Shown piece after piece: positions 55,672 to 64,000 of a DNA stretch of 64,000 bases (the stretch's first letter is position 1; each line of letters begins with the position of its first letter). The notes under the pieces are model-generated. The model was not told the origin of the DNA. It saw only the letters and a program-made list of their open reading frames with translations, and made no database searches. This stretch comes from Novosphingobium sp. G106 (lineage in GTDB: Bacteria > Pseudomonadota > Alphaproteobacteria > Sphingomonadales > Sphingomonadaceae). Made by a program: the position numbers and the translations under genes. The DNA lies in NCBI RefSeq assembly GCF_019075875.1, contig NZ_JAHOOZ010000001.1, forward strand, positions 5,646,001-5,710,000, written 5' to 3'.

Positions 55672-56985
55672 ATGAACGTCAGCCAGATGATAACGCTTGC
55701 CGTACTCGCGGCCGTGATCACCGCGCTGATCTGGGACAAGCTGCGTTCAGATGTCGTCGCTCTGACCGGCGCCGCCGTTCTGCTGATGACGGGCGTCGTC
55801 CGGCCCGTAGAGGTCCAGGCTGCATTCGCCAGCCCCGCGATCATTGCCTTGGCTTCGCTGTTCGTCATTGCATATGCAATGGAGCTCTCAGGCTTGCTCG
55901 ATGCGGCCATCCGCCATTTGACGCGCTTGTGCCAACGCATCGGCAAGGCGGGGTTGTGGCTTATGATCGGCCTGTCGGGCGCGGCTTCCGCCTTTCTCAA
56001 CAACACGCCGATTGTCGTGCTGGGTGCGCCGGTCGTGCGCGATGTGGCCCGGTCGCTGGGCCTCTCGCCAAAACCGTTCCTGATACCGCTTTCCTATGCG
56101 GCCGTGCTGGGCGGGTGCTGCACACTGATCGGCACCTCTACCAACCTGCTGGTCAACGACATGGCGTCAGTTGCCGGCCAGCCGCGCTTCGGCATTTTCG
56201 AGATCACCCCCGTGGGGGTGACCGTTGCCCTGGCCGGAGGGCTCTATCTGATGCTGTTCAGCCAGCGGTTGATCCGCAGCGAGGATGTCGCTCCCGAAAC
56301 GCCTCTGTTTCCCGAAGGAAAGGTGATCGAGCCAGGCCTGGCTGGCGGTCAGATCGGCTCCGCCCTGTCGTTCGCAGAGTATTCTGCGCTTCGGCCAGCA
56401 GCCGCGATTGCGTCTGCGGCCGTATTTGTGGGCACGGTTACGCTTGCGGCGCTCAATGTCGCGCCCATTGCTGCCTGCGCATTTGCCGGCGCAGTCCTGT
56501 TGATCCTGCTCCGGGTGATCACAGCCGAGGAAGCCTATTCGGGGTTACGCCCCGAGGTGCTCATGCTCATCGCAGGAATGGTGGTGTTGGGCGTTGCGCT
56601 CGACGTGACCGGGCTAGCGGGCTCGCTGACCTCGCTGCTGATTTGGTCGGTCGATGGCCTCAGCCCCTTGATGGCACTCATCATTGTCTACGGGGTGACC
56701 CTCTTCGCCACGGAAATTCTATCCAATGCCACCGTCGCCGTGCTCTTCACCCCCATTGCCGTCTCTTTGGCCGAAGCGCTTCAGGTCAGCCCGAGGCCAT
56801 TCCTGGTCGCGGTGATGGTCGCTGGAAGCGCGGCTTTCGCGACGCCATTTGGCTATCAGACCAATGTGCTCGTCTATCAGATGGGCGGCTATAGCTATAT
56901 GGATTTCGTCCGGATCGGCATTCCGCTCAATCTGATAACCTGGTTGGTCGGGGTCGCCGCCATTCAGTTCTATTTTCCGTTTTAG
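55672..56985 (+). CDS. SLC13-family anion/cation symporter-like permease
   Basis: Permease of 437 aa with 11-12 helices. Helical-hairpin motifs are SGAASAFLNNTPIVVLGAP (first SNT-like), IGTSTNLLVNDM and FATPFGYQTNVLVY. No TrkA-C domains are inserted, unlike many relatives. The family moves dicarboxylates, sulfate or similar anions with Na+; the exact substrate is not clear. It is divergent from the lipoprotein gene and convergent with the YihY gene (19 bp). Confidence 0.85.
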   Translation: MNVSQMITLAVLAAVITALIWDKLRSDVVALTGAAVLLMTGVVRPVEVQAAFASPAIIALASLFVIAYAMELSGLLDAAIRHLTRLCQRIGKAGLWLMIGLSGAASAFLNNTPIVVLGAPVVRDVARSLGLSPKPFLIPLSYAAVLGGCCTLIGTSTNLLVNDMASVAGQPRFGIFEITPVGVTVALAGGLYLMLFSQRLIRSEDVAPETPLFPEGKVIEPGLAGGQIGSALSFAEYSALRPAAAIASAAVFVGTVTLAALNVAPIAACAFAGAVLLILLRVITAEEAYSGLRPEVLMLIAGMVVLGVALDVTGLAGSLTSLLIWSVDGLSPLMALIIVYGVTLFATEILSNATVAVLFTPIAVSLAEALQVSPRPFLVAVMVAGSAAFATPFGYQTNVLVYQMGGYSYMDFVRIGIPLNLITWLVGVAAIQFYFPF

Positions 56986-57004
56986 ATCAGGAATTCCGCG
57001 GCGA

Positions 57005-57988
57005 TTATTCGCGATTGAATTCATGCATCAGTGCCGCGCTTTGATCGGCAACCACCGCTCCCCTTTTGCCCATCGGACGTTCCGGCCCGGTGGTCGTGTC
57101 TTGCGCGGTCTGCCGTTCCGTCTCGGCATTGATCACTGCCCCGACCAGGATCGCATAGGCCGAGACATAGAGCCACATCAACAGCACTACGACAGCGCCA
57201 AGCGACCCGTAGGTCGCATCGTAGTCGCCAAACCGGGCAGCGTAAAAGCCGAATGCCAGCGTTGCAGCGAGCCACAAAAGGGTCGCAGCGACAGACCCCG
57301 CGGTCAGCCATTGCCATCGCGCATCGGCCCGGTCAGGCGCGAAGCGGTACATGGCAGCGATTGTCATGCAGCATAGGCCGCCGGCGGCGCACCATGTCAG
57401 CACGCCGGTAAAGGCTGCGCCGATCGGGCCGATGTCCCCGATGAGGGCGCTGGCATAGCCAATCATCGTTGCCGCGGCGATGCCGACAACGCCGATCACG
57501 ATCGCGCCGACGATCAGCAGACCAGCCGTAACTGTGCCACGAAGAATGCTCCGGCGGTCTTCCTGGTCGTAGATCACGTTGAGCGCGGAGATGAGCGCTG
57601 ACGATGCTCGGGTCGCCCCATAGATCGAGACGGTAAGGGCGACGAGAAGGCCGAGCCCCTTTTTGTCGGCGGCTGCGCTGGTCAAGTTCGAGAGCTGTTC
57701 GTGGATGAGCATCGCGGCATCGGTCGGCACAAGCGCAATGATTACTTTCATGTGTTCGGCGACGATCGCTGGATCCGCTAGGAGCCCGTAGGTCATGACG
57801 AGCGCGCCAAGCAGAGGCACGAACGACAGGAATACGTAAAACGCCACTCCGGCCGACATAAGACCGATGTTGTGCCGGCCGATATTTCGCCAGACGCGTT
57901 TCAGGACAGCCTGCCACGCTGGGCCCGACAGTTGAGCTGGGGAGCGCGCCCACGCTCCATATTCCGTCGGTTCCCGATCCTTGTCCAA
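57005..57988 (-). CDS. YihY/BrkB-family inner membrane protein
   Basis: Membrane protein of 327 aa with six helices. The family begins with LMSAGVAFYVFLSFVPLLGA and later has SIYGATRASSALISALNVIY and YGSLGAVVVLLMWLY. Older annotations call such proteins ribonuclease BN, but that is not supported. The start is a TTG at 57986-57988 with a GGAGG upstream. Function unknown; linked to envelope or stress in some bacteria. Confidence 0.85.
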   Translation of the reverse strand: MDKDREPTEYGAWARSPAQLSGPAWQAVLKRVWRNIGRHNIGLMSAGVAFYVFLSFVPLLGALVMTYGLLADPAIVAEHMKVIIALVPTDAAMLIHEQLSNLTSAAADKKGLGLLVALTVSIYGATRASSALISALNVIYDQEDRRSILRGTVTAGLLIVGAIVIGVVGIAAATMIGYASALIGDIGPIGAAFTGVLTWCAAGGLCCMTIAAMYRFAPDRADARWQWLTAGSVAATLLWLAATLAFGFYAARFGDYDATYGSLGAVVVLLMWLYVSAYAILVGAVINAETERQTAQDTTTGPERPMGKRGAVVADQSAALMHEFNRE

Positions 57989-58179
57989 ACCTCGCCTCCT
58001 TCAAGCGTAACGCGCGTAGAACTATCGGGTTCGCTCGGTGCCTCGCAGCAGATGCCCGTACGGCCTCCTGAATTCGTTCAAATCGAGAAGCGAACGGGCC
58101 CGAGACTGGTGGCTACTGCCCTGGCAATGGGCGGGCAGCACCGCAACGAAGACCGCTGCCGACCAAAAGGCGATCGGCG

Positions 58180-58788
58180 TCAGGAAATCGGCTGATGGGT
58201 ATCGATGCCTGCGCTTTGATCGGTCTGGGGTAGAGGCGGCGCGGTTCCGCGATCACGGTAAGACGGAATGTCTGGCGCTCCTCCGGCTACGGGATTGGCT
58301 TCGAGACGAGCAATCATCTGCTTCATTTGCGCGATCTCCCGAACCTGGGCGTCTATGATCCCATCGGCGAGCTTACGGACCTCGGGATCCTTGATATGCG
58401 CGCGCTCGCTGGTCATGATCGCGATCGAATGATGGGGGATCATCGCCTTCATGTAGGAGACGTCGTCGACGGTCTCCTGACTTCGCACAAGCCAAAGCGC
58501 GATGCCGAAAATCAAAATGCTGCCACCGATGATCGCGATTTTGACCCGCCGTTCTCCATACATTTCCCACATGAAGCCGAGCATGATGATCGCCATTGCA
58601 GCGCCCATCACTACGGCCATCCAGGACCGGGTCTGGCTATATTCGACGTGGCTCAACGCGTAAGTGTTGAGATACATCAGCCCGAACATGACGATGGTCG
58701 AGGTCATGATCATCGCCGCGAACCTGCCGTAGCTCATGCCGCTCCGCGGCGATGCCTGCTTGCGGTGGTCTCGGGATTCCATGAGCAT
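58180..58788 (-). CDS. DUF305-domain membrane protein
   Basis: Protein of 202 aa with three N-terminal membrane helices (about 24-43, 55-72, 82-98) followed by a periplasmic or cytoplasmic DUF305 segment (YMKAMIPHHSIAIMTSERAHIKDPEVRKLADGII). The His-His pair and Met residues in PHHSIAIM are typical of DUF305 proteins, which are linked to copper in some bacteria. ATG at 58786-58788 has AGGAGAGGA before it. It lies near the oxidase operon, so a copper-handling role is possible (inference). Confidence 0.8.
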   Translation of the reverse strand: MLMESRDHRKQASPRSGMSYGRFAAMIMTSTIVMFGLMYLNTYALSHVEYSQTRSWMAVVMGAAMAIIMLGFMWEMYGERRVKIAIIGGSILIFGIALWLVRSQETVDDVSYMKAMIPHHSIAIMTSERAHIKDPEVRKLADGIIDAQVREIAQMKQMIARLEANPVAGGAPDIPSYRDRGTAPPLPQTDQSAGIDTHQPIS

Positions 58789-59099
58789 TTCCTCTCCTTG
58801 CGCGGCCGGTCCCCTAGTCTAATGCGCCGCTTGCCCCCTGGGTTCCGACCCCGTTGCGCGCGCTCGCGACCAATTTCGCGAAATCGGACCGTCGCGCTTC
58901 AAAGTCACCCAGCGGCACAGTCGTTGCCGTGTTCTTATCCCAGGAAGATAGTCCCTTCGCCGCAAATCCTCGGTTCGGTTGACACCTAGTGGACTTCTTG
59001 CGGATTGAGGCAGTTGCGGGTTGGAATGCCAGTGTCCGCACACAGCCATCGCACCTAGTCTCTCCTTCCGCCCAAGCCGGATTTCGCGCTCCCGACTGC
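58789..59099. other. Intergenic region, 311 bp
   Basis: Spacer between the end of the oxidase operon and the DUF305 gene. No convincing gene or hairpin. Confidence 0.4.
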
Positions 59100-59999
59100 C
59101 TATGGTTGCCGGTGGATGCTGGTATCGTGCGCCGGCGGCACATGCTTTAGGAGCCTGGCGATCGCAACCAGTGTTGAGCCAAGATAGACTAGCCCCGCCG
59201 GAACCCACATCAGAAGTCCGGCGATTTGCTGGTCAGCGAGCGGCTGCGACGCGTAGCTGACATAGAGCGGATTTGGTGCGAGCGTAATGAGTGCGGCGAG
59301 CAGATTGCCTTGCAGCCCGACCAAAGTGACGAGCAGGATGGCGGTCCCCGCATCGAGCCGCCGGTTGCCGCTGGTCGAGATCATCCGCCAGAACACTGCC
59401 GCGGTCATGAGGAAGGTGAGGTGCTCGAGCGTGTGGAGTTGCTCGTTGGCCAGCGCATTTTCATAGAGATGAGGCGCGTGCCAGATCCACAGACCCAGTG
59501 CGAAGAGCGTCGCCGCTACGACCGGGGCCAGCCGGTCCGATGCGCCCGCCTTGACGCCTGGCGCCCGGTTGATGCGCCGCCCGATCCAGCGCCGCGGTAT
59601 CATCGGCAGCGCGAACAGGGCCACCAGATGCATGTTGGACATTGCCATCAACGGCGCGGCGACGAGCATCAACAGGAGATGCTGGAGCATGTGCCAGGCA
59701 AAGCTGCTGTCGGCAAAATCGTCGATCGGCGAGAACAGTGCGGCAATCAGCACCGCGACAGAGCACGAATAGCAAAGAATGCGCGGCAAGGGGGCAATCG
59801 AGCGCCGCTGGGCGGGAGTCATGCGCGCCTGCCCGGTAGCGTATATCAGCGCCGAGGCAGTCAAAAGCGCGAGGGCGAGCGGCTCGAATGTCCAGTCGCC
59901 CAGCGCGGCGCCGTGCGCCTCGCCGCCGTGTGCCCTCGCTGCGCCGGGCACCAGAAGCGCGAGCGCGAAGATCAGTTGAATGAAGCGAAGCCGAGGCAT
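59100..59999 (-). CDS. CtaG/caa3-type oxidase assembly protein (copy 3)
   Basis: Seven-helix assembly protein of 299 aa with a signal-like N-terminus (FALALLVPGAARAHGGEAHG, His-rich and possibly copper-binding). The family motif region FAWHMLQHLLLMLVAAPLM is present, as is HTLEHLTFLMTAAVFW. It is the last gene of the oxidase operon, overlapping the small membrane protein gene by 28 bp, so it probably serves this oxidase in CuB or CuA assembly. ATG at 59997-59999. Confidence 0.85.
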   Translation of the reverse strand: MPRLRFIQLIFALALLVPGAARAHGGEAHGAALGDWTFEPLALALLTASALIYATGQARMTPAQRRSIAPLPRILCYSCSVAVLIAALFSPIDDFADSSFAWHMLQHLLLMLVAAPLMAMSNMHLVALFALPMIPRRWIGRRINRAPGVKAGASDRLAPVVAATLFALGLWIWHAPHLYENALANEQLHTLEHLTFLMTAAVFWRMISTSGNRRLDAGTAILLVTLVGLQGNLLAALITLAPNPLYVSYASQPLADQQIAGLLMWVPAGLVYLGSTLVAIARLLKHVPPAHDTSIHRQP

Positions 60000-60406
60000 G
60001 CCGACAGCGTGAAAATGGCGGTGAGTTGGACGACAACTGCGAGTCCGAATATCGCGCTGGCGCAAAGGCCGCAATAAGCGAGGAAGCGGGTGCGTCCTTC
60101 GCCAATTTCCTGGACGCATTTCTGGTCACCACGCTTCTCGCCGCGGGTTTCGCGATAATTCGCGATGGCGATCCCCATACCGACGATGGTTGCGGTCAGC
60201 GCGGCAAGGTTGATCGCGACCAGCCAAAAGTTCGGCGGCCTCCCAGCGCCGCAGCCGTTCGCGGCGACGACGTAGCTGGCGACGACCTGCAGCGAGAACG
60301 CCGCAGGCGCGAGCGTGACCCCGCCGACGATGCGCCAAAGCGCCACGTCGCGCTTGCCGGGCGAAGGGTGACTGACTGCGCGTGCCAGCGGATGCAAGTC
60401 GCTCAT
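59972..60406 (-). CDS. Small polytopic membrane protein of the oxidase operon
   Basis: Protein of 144 aa with about three to four membrane helices (VALWRIVGGVTLAPAAFSLQV, FWLVAINLAALTATIVGMGIA, and a C-terminal pair). It overlaps the subunit III stop (ATGA at 60403-60406) and the CtaG start. Alternative oxidase operons such as coxMNOP carry a second subunit-III-like gene in this position; this may be its equivalent, but similarity is not obvious. Confidence 0.6.
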   Translation of the reverse strand: MSDLHPLARAVSHPSPGKRDVALWRIVGGVTLAPAAFSLQVVASYVVAANGCGAGRPPNFWLVAINLAALTATIVGMGIAIANYRETRGEKRGDQKCVQEIGEGRTRFLAYCGLCASAIFGLAVVVQLTAIFTLSACLGFASFN

Positions 60407-61005
60407 GCCAGCCTCGGCGCCAGATAGACCGTTGCGAACACAAATAGCCACACGACATCGACGAAATGCCAGTACAGCGTTATCAAGCTACGGTGCTGCT
60501 CGTGCCCTGGCGCGATCCGGCCCGTCATGCTCCAGACCAGCAGGACCGTAAGGGCTATCAACCCTAAGGCTACGTGCGCGAGATGGGTGCCGGTCAGCAC
60601 GAAATAGATCGAGCTGTAGCTGTCGGTCGAAAGAGAAAATGGCCTGTCCGACCATTCTTTCAGCCCGAGCGCGATGAAGCCCGCCCCCATCAGAATCCCG
60701 ATAACGAGCGCAACCCTTGCCAGGGCAATGTCGCCCGTGCGCGCGCGGCGCTTGGCGAATTCGAGGACGAAGCTCGATCCCACCAGCAGGACGGTGGCGG
60801 GAATTGCCAGAGACAGACTAGGAGGCCCCCCGGTTGGAGGCCAAGCTTGAAAGCCCTGGCTTCCCAGATAGGCGTAGGAAAAGATCAGATAGGCGAAGAG
60901 TATGCCCTCCGTCGCGAACAGGCACAGCATCCCCCACCAGGGTGTGCCGATCTGGCCCATGCCGTGGACCGGCAGGCGCTCGTCGAGGGTCTTGGCGTCA
61001 GCCAT
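60403..61005 (-). CDS. Cytochrome c oxidase subunit III
   Basis: Five-helix subunit III of 200 aa (short form). Typical features are WWGMLCLFATEGILFAYL near the N-terminus, TGTHLAHVALGLIAL and TLYWHFVDVVWLFVFATVYL at the end. It overlaps subunit I by 8 bp. Subunit III stabilises the proton-pumping core. Confidence 0.92.
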   Translation of the reverse strand: MADAKTLDERLPVHGMGQIGTPWWGMLCLFATEGILFAYLIFSYAYLGSQGFQAWPPTGGPPSLSLAIPATVLLVGSSFVLEFAKRRARTGDIALARVALVIGILMGAGFIALGLKEWSDRPFSLSTDSYSSIYFVLTGTHLAHVALGLIALTVLLVWSMTGRIAPGHEQHRSLITLYWHFVDVVWLFVFATVYLAPRLA

Positions 61006-62941
61006 AAACGCGTACCGCCTCGTCTTGTGCGGTATCGCCGCCGGGAGCGTACCACCGGATCAGGATGATCAGAGTCGCGATCCCGCCGAACGCGCCGAGC
61101 GCTACGGAATGCAGGAGCAATCCACCGAACAGCGGCATCAGCGCTACCGACAGTGCGAAGGGTAGCCAGCTGTCGCCCGGCATCTTGAGGATCACGTCGG
61201 GCTCGCCGTCGAGCGGCGTAACCGCGAGCGTCTCTTTGCCGCGATCGAGCAGGAAACCTTCGGCAAAGAGGCTTTTCTCGCCGGTATCGCCGAGCCTTTC
61301 CTCCCAAAGCGGATGCCGCGAGGCGATAACCGGGATCACCGCAAAATTGTAGACCGGCGGTGGTGACGAAATCGCCCATTCCAGCGTTGGTCCATCCCAT
61401 GGATTTGGACCCGCGACACGTCCGCTGCGCCTTCCCAGCCAGATGTTGATGAAGAACAGCAGGATGCCGAATGCGAAGAGGAAGGCGCCGATCGACACGA
61501 CCAAATTGGTCGAGGAAAAGCCCATATCGCTCCCGTAAGTATAGACGCGCCGGGGCATTCCGGCGAGTCCGAGCCAATGCATCGGCAGGAACGCCAGGTT
61601 GAATCCGGCGAACATTAGCCCGAACACCCATCGGCCCAGCCGTTCGTCCATCATCCGCCCGCTCATCTTGGGGAACCAGTGATAGATCGCGCCGGTCACC
61701 GCGAACAGATTGATCCCGATCAGCACGTAATGAAGGTGCGCGACGATGAAATAGGTGTCGGTCAGCTGCCAGTCGAGCGCGAGGCTGGCGGTCATCACGC
61801 CCGAGACCCCGCCGATCACGAACAGCAGGATGACGCTGGTGAAGAACAGGAACGGCACGGTAATCCGGGCTCGTCCGGTCCAGATCGTCGCGATCCATGC
61901 GAAAACCGAGATCGCCGATGGGATAGCGATGACGAAGCTTGCCGCCGAGAAGAAACTGAGCGCCAGCGTCGGTACACCGGTGGCGAACATATGATGCAGC
62001 CAGACACCGAACCCGACGACCATCGTCGCGACGGTCGCCATAGCGACGAGCGTGTAGCCGACCAAGGGGCGGCGACAATGGACGGGCAGCGCGTCGGATA
62101 CCATGCCCATCGCGGGCAGCACGATCGCATAGACCCAGGGGTGGCCGAAGATCCAGAAGAGGTGCTGCCACAACAACGGCTGGCCGCCGCCGCTGACTTC
62201 GAAAAAATGGGTGCCCAGATTGCGATCGAACCACAGGAACAGGCAGGCGAGACTGACTGCCGGTACGGCGAACAGGTTGGCGACACTGGCAGTCATCGTC
62301 CCCCAGACGATGATCGGCAGCCGGTTGATCGACATGCCCGGGGCGCGCATCCGCAGCAGCGTGACGATAAAATTGGCCGAGCCGACCGTCGTCGAGATGC
62401 CCAGGAAAATCAGCCCGAGGCAATAGACATCGATGTTCGGCCCGGGCGAGAATTCGGACGAGCTGTTAGGGACATAATTGAACCAACCGCCATCCGGCGC
62501 GGCACCGAACGGGAAGCTGAGATAGAGAAAGATCCCCGCCGCGAGGAAGAGCCAGAAGCTTAGCGCATTCATCCGCGGGAAGGCCATGTCGCGGCTGCCG
62601 AGCATCAGTGGCCAGAGATAATTCGAAAATCCCGATAGTACCGGCAGCGCGTAGAGGAAGATCATCGTCACGCCGTGCATCGAGAATAGTTGATCGTACT
62701 GCTCCGGGTTCAGCACCGCTGCATCGGGCCTCGCCAGCTGGATGCGCATGACCAGCGCCTCGAGCCCGCCAACGACGAGGAAGGCGAATGCCGTGAACAG
62801 ATAGCGGATGCCGATCACCTTGTGGTCGACGCTGCCGAACCAGCCTTTGAGGCCCGGTGCTTCGCCCCATGCCGCTTCGAGCGTCGCGGCGATCTCGGGC
62901 GGGTTGGGCGAGATCGGCGGATTGGGATCGACCGGGCTCAT
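60998..62941 (-). CDS. Cytochrome c oxidase subunit I with atypical proton-channel residues
   Basis: Heme-copper oxidase subunit I of 647 aa, the catalytic subunit that reduces oxygen to water. Heme and CuB ligands are present: H89 (MHG), the crosslinked pair H267/Y271 in FGHPWVYAIVLP, H316-H317 (LHHMFATG) and the heme pair in VAHLHYVLIG. Two usually conserved residues are missing: the Glu of GHPEVY is W269, and the K-channel Lys is S345 (IPSAISVFAW). The D-channel entrance Asp (D118, RDMAFPRMN) is kept. The ~90-residue C-terminal extension has two more helices. Confidence 0.93.
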   Translation of the reverse strand: MSPVDPNPPISPNPPEIAATLEAAWGEAPGLKGWFGSVDHKVIGIRYLFTAFAFLVVGGLEALVMRIQLARPDAAVLNPEQYDQLFSMHGVTMIFLYALPVLSGFSNYLWPLMLGSRDMAFPRMNALSFWLFLAAGIFLYLSFPFGAAPDGGWFNYVPNSSSEFSPGPNIDVYCLGLIFLGISTTVGSANFIVTLLRMRAPGMSINRLPIIVWGTMTASVANLFAVPAVSLACLFLWFDRNLGTHFFEVSGGGQPLLWQHLFWIFGHPWVYAIVLPAMGMVSDALPVHCRRPLVGYTLVAMATVATMVVGFGVWLHHMFATGVPTLALSFFSAASFVIAIPSAISVFAWIATIWTGRARITVPFLFFTSVILLFVIGGVSGVMTASLALDWQLTDTYFIVAHLHYVLIGINLFAVTGAIYHWFPKMSGRMMDERLGRWVFGLMFAGFNLAFLPMHWLGLAGMPRRVYTYGSDMGFSSTNLVVSIGAFLFAFGILLFFINIWLGRRSGRVAGPNPWDGPTLEWAISSPPPVYNFAVIPVIASRHPLWEERLGDTGEKSLFAEGFLLDRGKETLAVTPLDGEPDVILKMPGDSWLPFALSVALMPLFGGLLLHSVALGAFGGIATLIILIRWYAPGGDTAQDEAVRVYG

Positions 62942-63948
62942 CGCAGAGCCCCGAGATAGCGGACGACCGCGGCGCGATCGGCGTCGCTCAGGGCTACCTG
63001 CGGCATCAGGGCGCCCGGTTTGACCCCCTGGGTGTCGGAGATCCAGCGATCACGCATCGCAGCCGTGTTTGGCAACAAACCAGCGGCAATGGTGGGCCGG
63101 TTCGCGAAGTGGGTGAGGTCGGGACCGTAGATTCCCGCTGCCGCCGTGCCGCGGACTGAATGGCAGGCCGCGCAATGATCGAGGAAAACCGTTCGCCCGC
63201 GCGTGTCGGGCGGCGCGGCCGGCGCGCGCTCGGCGGTAAACCAGCGCGAATATTCTACAGGGGCCAGCGCGGTAACCTGCAGTGCCATGCGTGCATGCTC
63301 GACCCCGCAATATTCCGCGCACTGGCCGCGATAGGTGCCTGCATCGCGCGCTTCGAGCCATGTGACATTGGTCTTGCCAGGGATCATGTCCATCTTGGGC
63401 CCCAATTTTGGCACCCAGAAATCGTGGATCACGTCGGCGCTCGCGAGCTCTATCCGGATGGGGACGCCGGTCGGGATGACGAGCCGGTTGGCGGTTGTGA
63501 CGACTTGGTCGGGATGATCGGCGTCGCGGTACCGAATCTCCCACCACCAACGATGCCCGGTGATCTCGACAGTCATCCGGGGCGATGCACCGGGTTCGGC
63601 GATCGCCCGCGTCGCGACAAAGTTCCATACGGCCATTGTTATGAGCACCGGCATGGAGATTCCGACGCCCCAATAGATGAAGCCTAGGCCGTCATCGACT
63701 CGAGACACCGTATCGTCCGGCGACTTGCGGGCATTGCGCAGCGATGCCCGGATTGCGAGGCCGATCATCGCGGCGATGATCAAGGTCACCAGAATGGCTA
63801 TTCCGGAAAATCCCCAGGCGATCCACTGCAAGGTGTCGGCGCTCGCGCTGCCACTGCCTGCCATGTAGCTGAGCGGCGTGCCGTCGCATCCCGACAAGGA
63901 CAAAAACGCCAACGCAAATGCCGCGCCTAGGCCGCGCTTGCGGTTCAT
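62938..63948 (-). CDS. Cytochrome c oxidase subunit II with fused heme c
   Basis: Subunit II of about 336 aa starting at the ATG 63946-63948, which gives a lipobox (SLSGC). Two membrane helices follow (about 40-65 and 85-105). The CuA site is CAEYCGVEHARM with the distal His in IHDFWVPK. A C-terminal cytochrome c domain has CAACH and a Met ligand candidate in ALMPQV. The fused heme c makes this a caa3-type oxidase that takes electrons directly from a soluble donor or a bc1 complex. It is the first gene of the operon and overlaps subunit I by 4 bp. Confidence 0.93.
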   Translation of the reverse strand: MNRKRGLGAAFALAFLSLSGCDGTPLSYMAGSGSASADTLQWIAWGFSGIAILVTLIIAAMIGLAIRASLRNARKSPDDTVSRVDDGLGFIYWGVGISMPVLITMAVWNFVATRAIAEPGASPRMTVEITGHRWWWEIRYRDADHPDQVVTTANRLVIPTGVPIRIELASADVIHDFWVPKLGPKMDMIPGKTNVTWLEARDAGTYRGQCAEYCGVEHARMALQVTALAPVEYSRWFTAERAPAAPPDTRGRTVFLDHCAACHSVRGTAAAGIYGPDLTHFANRPTIAAGLLPNTAAMRDRWISDTQGVKPGALMPQVALSDADRAAVVRYLGALR

Positions 63949-64000
63949 TTTTCGTCCGCCGCTCGTGCGGCTTCGCCAGGCTTGGTAAGCCAATCCTTTT

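Noticed and set aside
61679..62563. Acidic/Asp-Arg-rich frame of 294 codons on the plus strand
   Set aside because: Antisense to oxidase subunit I; no family features.
60998..62941. Subunit I as a nitric oxide reductase
   Set aside because: The His-Tyr pair (H267/Y271) needed for oxygen reduction is kept and a CuA-bearing subunit II is encoded next to it.
1..64000. CRISPR arrays, rRNA, complete tRNA genes
   Set aside because: No regular spaced repeats or conserved RNA gene sequences were seen; only a tRNA-Ser 3'-end fragment at 12208-12230.

Overview
This 64 kb window looks like chromosomal DNA of a high-GC alphaproteobacterium, most likely a member of the Sphingomonadales (inference from gene families, codon use and the ectoine gene set). 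No rRNA, intact tRNA, CRISPR array, phage module or recombinase gene was found. Apart from one tRNA-Ser-like fragment (12208-12230) that resembles an integration site, I see no mobile-element structure.

Layout. (1) 1-12.1 kb: an ECF sigma/anti-sigma pair, a secreted cupredoxin, a five-gene locus of unknown product (NodU-type carbamoyltransferase, DUF5989 protein, zinc-ribbon methyltransferase, di-iron ferritin-like protein, divergent SGNH protein), an FMN reductase and a three-component efflux operon (EmrB/EmrA/NodT type). (2) 12.2-21 kb: a putative att site, then a long leftward operon for ectoine and hydroxyectoine (ectA-ectB-ectC-ectD) continuing into an MFS transporter, a YbdG-like MscS channel, a ProP-like transporter and a pirin-like bicupin; a divergent MarR regulator (ectR-like) faces it across an intergenic region rich in inverted repeats. 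(3) 21-46 kb: stress and envelope genes with long spacers: two more MscS channels, DUF389 protein, Na+/H+ antiporter, an orphan rodA with a frameshift, Fe/Mn superoxide dismutase, LysR and Crp/Fnr regulators, tandem universal stress protein, PRC-barrel protein with an FNR-type box upstream, two CtaG-like membrane proteins with a Sco copper chaperone, and a lytic transglycosylase. (4) 46-58.8 kb: clcA-nhaA, decayed gene remnants, a trehalose cluster (otsB, GH15, otsA), SLC13 permease, YihY and DUF305 proteins. (5) 59-64 kb: an alternative cytochrome oxidase operon (subunits II with fused heme c, I, III, small membrane protein, CtaG).

Taken together, most of the window deals with osmotic, ionic, oxidative and desiccation stress: two compatible-solute pathways, three MscS-type channels, two Na+/H+ antiporters and a Cl-/H+ exchanger. 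The least understood items are the carbamoyltransferase/di-iron/methyltransferase locus and the oxidase subunit I, which lacks both canonical proton-channel residues (Glu and Lys). At least six genes are broken at G or C runs of 6-8 bases; this repeated pattern suggests indel errors in the assembly more than true pseudogenes, though natural slippage is not excluded.
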